A stretch of DNA of 64,000 nucleotides from Aquila chrysaetos chrysaetos (lineage: Eukaryota > Chordata > Aves > Accipitriformes > Accipitridae), in the NCBI RefSeq assembly GCF_900496995.4, contig NC_044012.1:5766001-5830000 (forward strand). The letters are read 5' to 3'. The stretch's first letter is position 1. Each line of letters starts with the position of its first letter. Of this stretch, positions 62,136 to 64,000 are shown piece after piece. The notes under the pieces were generated by a model that had not been told where the DNA came from, did not search any database, and was given only the letters and a program-made list of their open reading frames with translations. The translations under genes were made by a program, and so were the position numbers.

Positions 62136-62631
62136 CTAGGAATAGCAGTATAGATTATAGCTGCCAGCACTGCAGCTGAATATTGGGATTTTGCAATTGT
62201 AAAATCTGACCACTTGCTGCTAGTATTTAGCTTGTCTATTTAGCTGTAGTGTTAAAACATTTATGGCTACTCAGTACAAGTTGTAGTGGTATTTGCCTGA
62301 TTTATTGCAGCTAGAAAGGTCGCCTCTTTGGGAGGAGGGGCAATGAGAAAATAGTAAGCAAACAAACAAACAAAGGCATCTCTTTAATTCAGTGGCAGTA
62401 TGGGTCATATAAGTAGAATTTTGTCAAGATGAGACCATTTGTCTTGGTATGAACTGGACTTTTCTTCTTCCCTCCCTGGTGAAGTGATCTTCAACAGCAA
62501 AGATGTCATCTTATTTCAGCCTCTGTCATATGATGCTTTCTTCCTTTTCAAGAAAAGATCTTGAAAATTACTTCTGGGAATATTGCTTTTTCAAATGGGA
62601 GGCAATATAAGAAATTATCTCTAGAATGAAG

Positions 62632-63130
62632 CTTGCTCCTGCCCCACGAATCCTGCAGAAAAGGACCTGGGGGTCTTGGTTGACATGAAGTTAAAATGTG
62701 ATTTAGCAGTGCACCCTTGCGGCAACAAAGGCTAACAGCATACTGGGCTGCGTTAGGAGTGTAGCTAGCAGGTCAAGGGAAGTTATTATTATTCCTCTCT
62801 TCTGGGCAGTCTTGAGGCCACATCTGAAATATTATGTTAATCTTTGGGTCCCACAGTCTAACAGAGATGATAAAAAACCGAGTCCAGCAAAGGAGAAACT
62901 AAGAGGGTCAGGAGGGTGGAACAGCTGGCATATGCAGCAAGGTGAAGGGAGCTAGGCTGCTTTAGCGGTCAAAAGAGAAGACTCGAGGGAAACCTAAATG
63001 CTGTCTTCCACTATCTGAGGGAGTAGGTGATTCGTGAAGACAGATCCAGATGCTTTTCAAAGGAGCACAGTGAAAGGGCAAGAGGCAACAATGTGAAGTT
63101 GCAAGAAGGGACGTTCCAGTTGGGCATAAT
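62632..63130 (+). mobile_element. Degenerate CR1 LINE fragment (end of ORF2)
   Basis: Reading along the plus strand, CTGCAGAAAAGGACCTGGGG, then AACAAAGGCTAACAGCATAC, TTGAGGCCACATCTGAAATA and GAGTCCAGCAAAGG follow the order of the CR1 reverse-transcriptase ORF 3' part. Many stops and indels show it is old. It ends near an A run at 63132-63140, without the typical CR1 3' octamer repeats. Confidence 0.75.
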
Positions 63131-63670
63131 TAAAAAAAAATCATTACTGTTTTGATTAAGTACTGGTTTTTAAAGCATCATCAATGCTTTGGATCAGGAT
63201 TTTTTAAAAAGCATGTAGATAACTAAAAAAGTTGTCAGTTCTCAGTGCTGTAATGAAATATCATTGTGCTTCCTGTTCTGATCCATCTTTGTAGAAGGTA
63301 GAAAGAAAATTACATATACTTAGCTTTTTTAAAGCTAGAAAGAAGAAAACCAAAGTATGAAGGTGAAAAGATAATCTGCAGTTCAAGAAAGATTAATGCT
63401 ACTAGGGAGTCCCTGAAAATTAAAATCTCAAATGCATGCCTATGTCCATGGTAGCAAAAAATATAAACTTCTAGTTAACTTTTAACATTTGGGCTGTGTA
63501 GAAGAACAGACATGTGCTGGTTTTAATTACTTTAACTGTGTAATATAACTTATACATACTAAGCTGCATTTTGATCTAAAATATTTTTTGTTAAAACAAT
63601 ACTGTGTGATAATATCTTAAGTGGATAACTCAAACTTTCTAGTTATACTTTCATATTTTAATGTTGGCAG

Positions 63671-63807
63671 GTGGAAGTTTTCTGAGACTCTTGTCCTTGT
63701 ACTACTAAAATTATCCCTAACTAAAGATGCATCCAGACCTGTCTCCGCATCTGCACACTGAAGAATGTAACCTAGTTATCAGTCTGCTCAAGAAGTGTCA
63801 CAAGGAG
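63671..63807 (+). CDS. CMC2: CMC2, exon with start codon (partial gene; coding part 63727-63807)
   Basis: CMC2 is a small twin CX9C protein of the mitochondrial intermembrane space, needed for cytochrome c oxidase biogenesis. The exon follows TTGGCAG and carries 56 bases of 5' UTR before the ATG at 63727. The 27 codons read [20 protein letters not shown] then LKKCHKE, almost the human start. Cys14 and Cys24 are separated by nine residues, giving the first CX9C motif. The donor is GAG|GTAAGG at 63808. The second CX9C motif lies in later exons beyond the window. Confidence 0.95.
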
Positions 63808-64000
63808 GTAAGGAGTTTTGAGCAGAGAAAAGAGTGGGTGGTTTGGGGGAATGAGTGTCAGATAAATTAGTGAGAATATTATATGATCATAGAGAGAAAA
63901 ACCTCCTCTAGGCAGAGCAGCCATGACATGTAGCTAGTACGTTTTCACTGAAGAGGTATCTGATGACTGTGTGTAAAACTTTGCCAGTGATTTCTTTATG

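Larger units (their letters stand above)
55766..63670 (+). other. CMC2: CMC2 intron 1
   Basis: About 7.9 kb from GTAAGT (55766) to GGCAG (63670). No coding exon was recognised. It holds the second solo LTR (61098-62130), a CR1 fragment (62632-63130), a 28-bp tandem duplication (57383-57438) and a 16-base C run (59704-59719). Confidence 0.65.

Noticed and set aside
1-64000. CRISPR array, operon, origin or bacterial-type system
   Set aside because: This is vertebrate nuclear DNA with spliced genes. No regularly spaced direct repeats or polycistronic coding arrangement was seen.

Overview
The window is vertebrate nuclear DNA, almost certainly from a bird. Small multi-exon genes sit in AT-rich non-coding DNA with CpG islands at promoters. 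There is a CR1-type LINE tail and two closely related solo LTRs of a kind I associate with songbirds and other neoavian birds. The gene order GCSH - C16orf46 - ATMIN - CENPN - CMC2 is the one I know from human chromosome 16q23, here inverted. I have no species identification.

Layout. 1-1300: the last two coding exons of GCSH (+). 1.3-15.7 kb: no gene recognised, AT-rich, with two faint MIR-like SINE relics and one isolated CpG-bearing element near 5 kb. 15.0-17.3 kb: a CpG island holding a single-exon PPP1R3 family gene (-), most like PPP1R3E. 17.3-22.5 kb: non-coding. 22.56-24.36 kb: a CpG island followed by a C16orf46 homologue (+) whose frame is broken several times. 24.4-34.5 kb: non-coding, probably including the ATMIN 3' UTR. 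34.5-45.2 kb: complete ATMIN (-, four exons), with a solo LTR in intron 1. 47.6-55.0 kb: complete CENPN (-, ten coding exons). 55.35-55.77 kb: a shared CENPN/CMC2 CpG-rich promoter. 55.8-63.7 kb: CMC2 intron 1 (+) with a second solo LTR and a CR1 fragment. 63.73-63.81 kb: the first coding exon of CMC2.

The genes are unrelated housekeeping or regulatory functions kept together by conserved synteny: mitochondrial glycine cleavage (GCSH), glycogen-targeted PP1 (PPP1R3), DYNLL1 transcription and ATM signalling (ATMIN), centromere assembly (CENPN) and cytochrome c oxidase biogenesis (CMC2).

Exon limits were set by hand from splice consensus and reading-phase continuity. Homologies rest on remembered protein families, not on a database search. 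I found no new multi-gene system. The observations most worth checking are the decayed C16orf46 reading frame, the PPP1R3E-like gene in a synteny block where mammals lack one, and the paired solo LTRs with perfect 5-bp target duplications.
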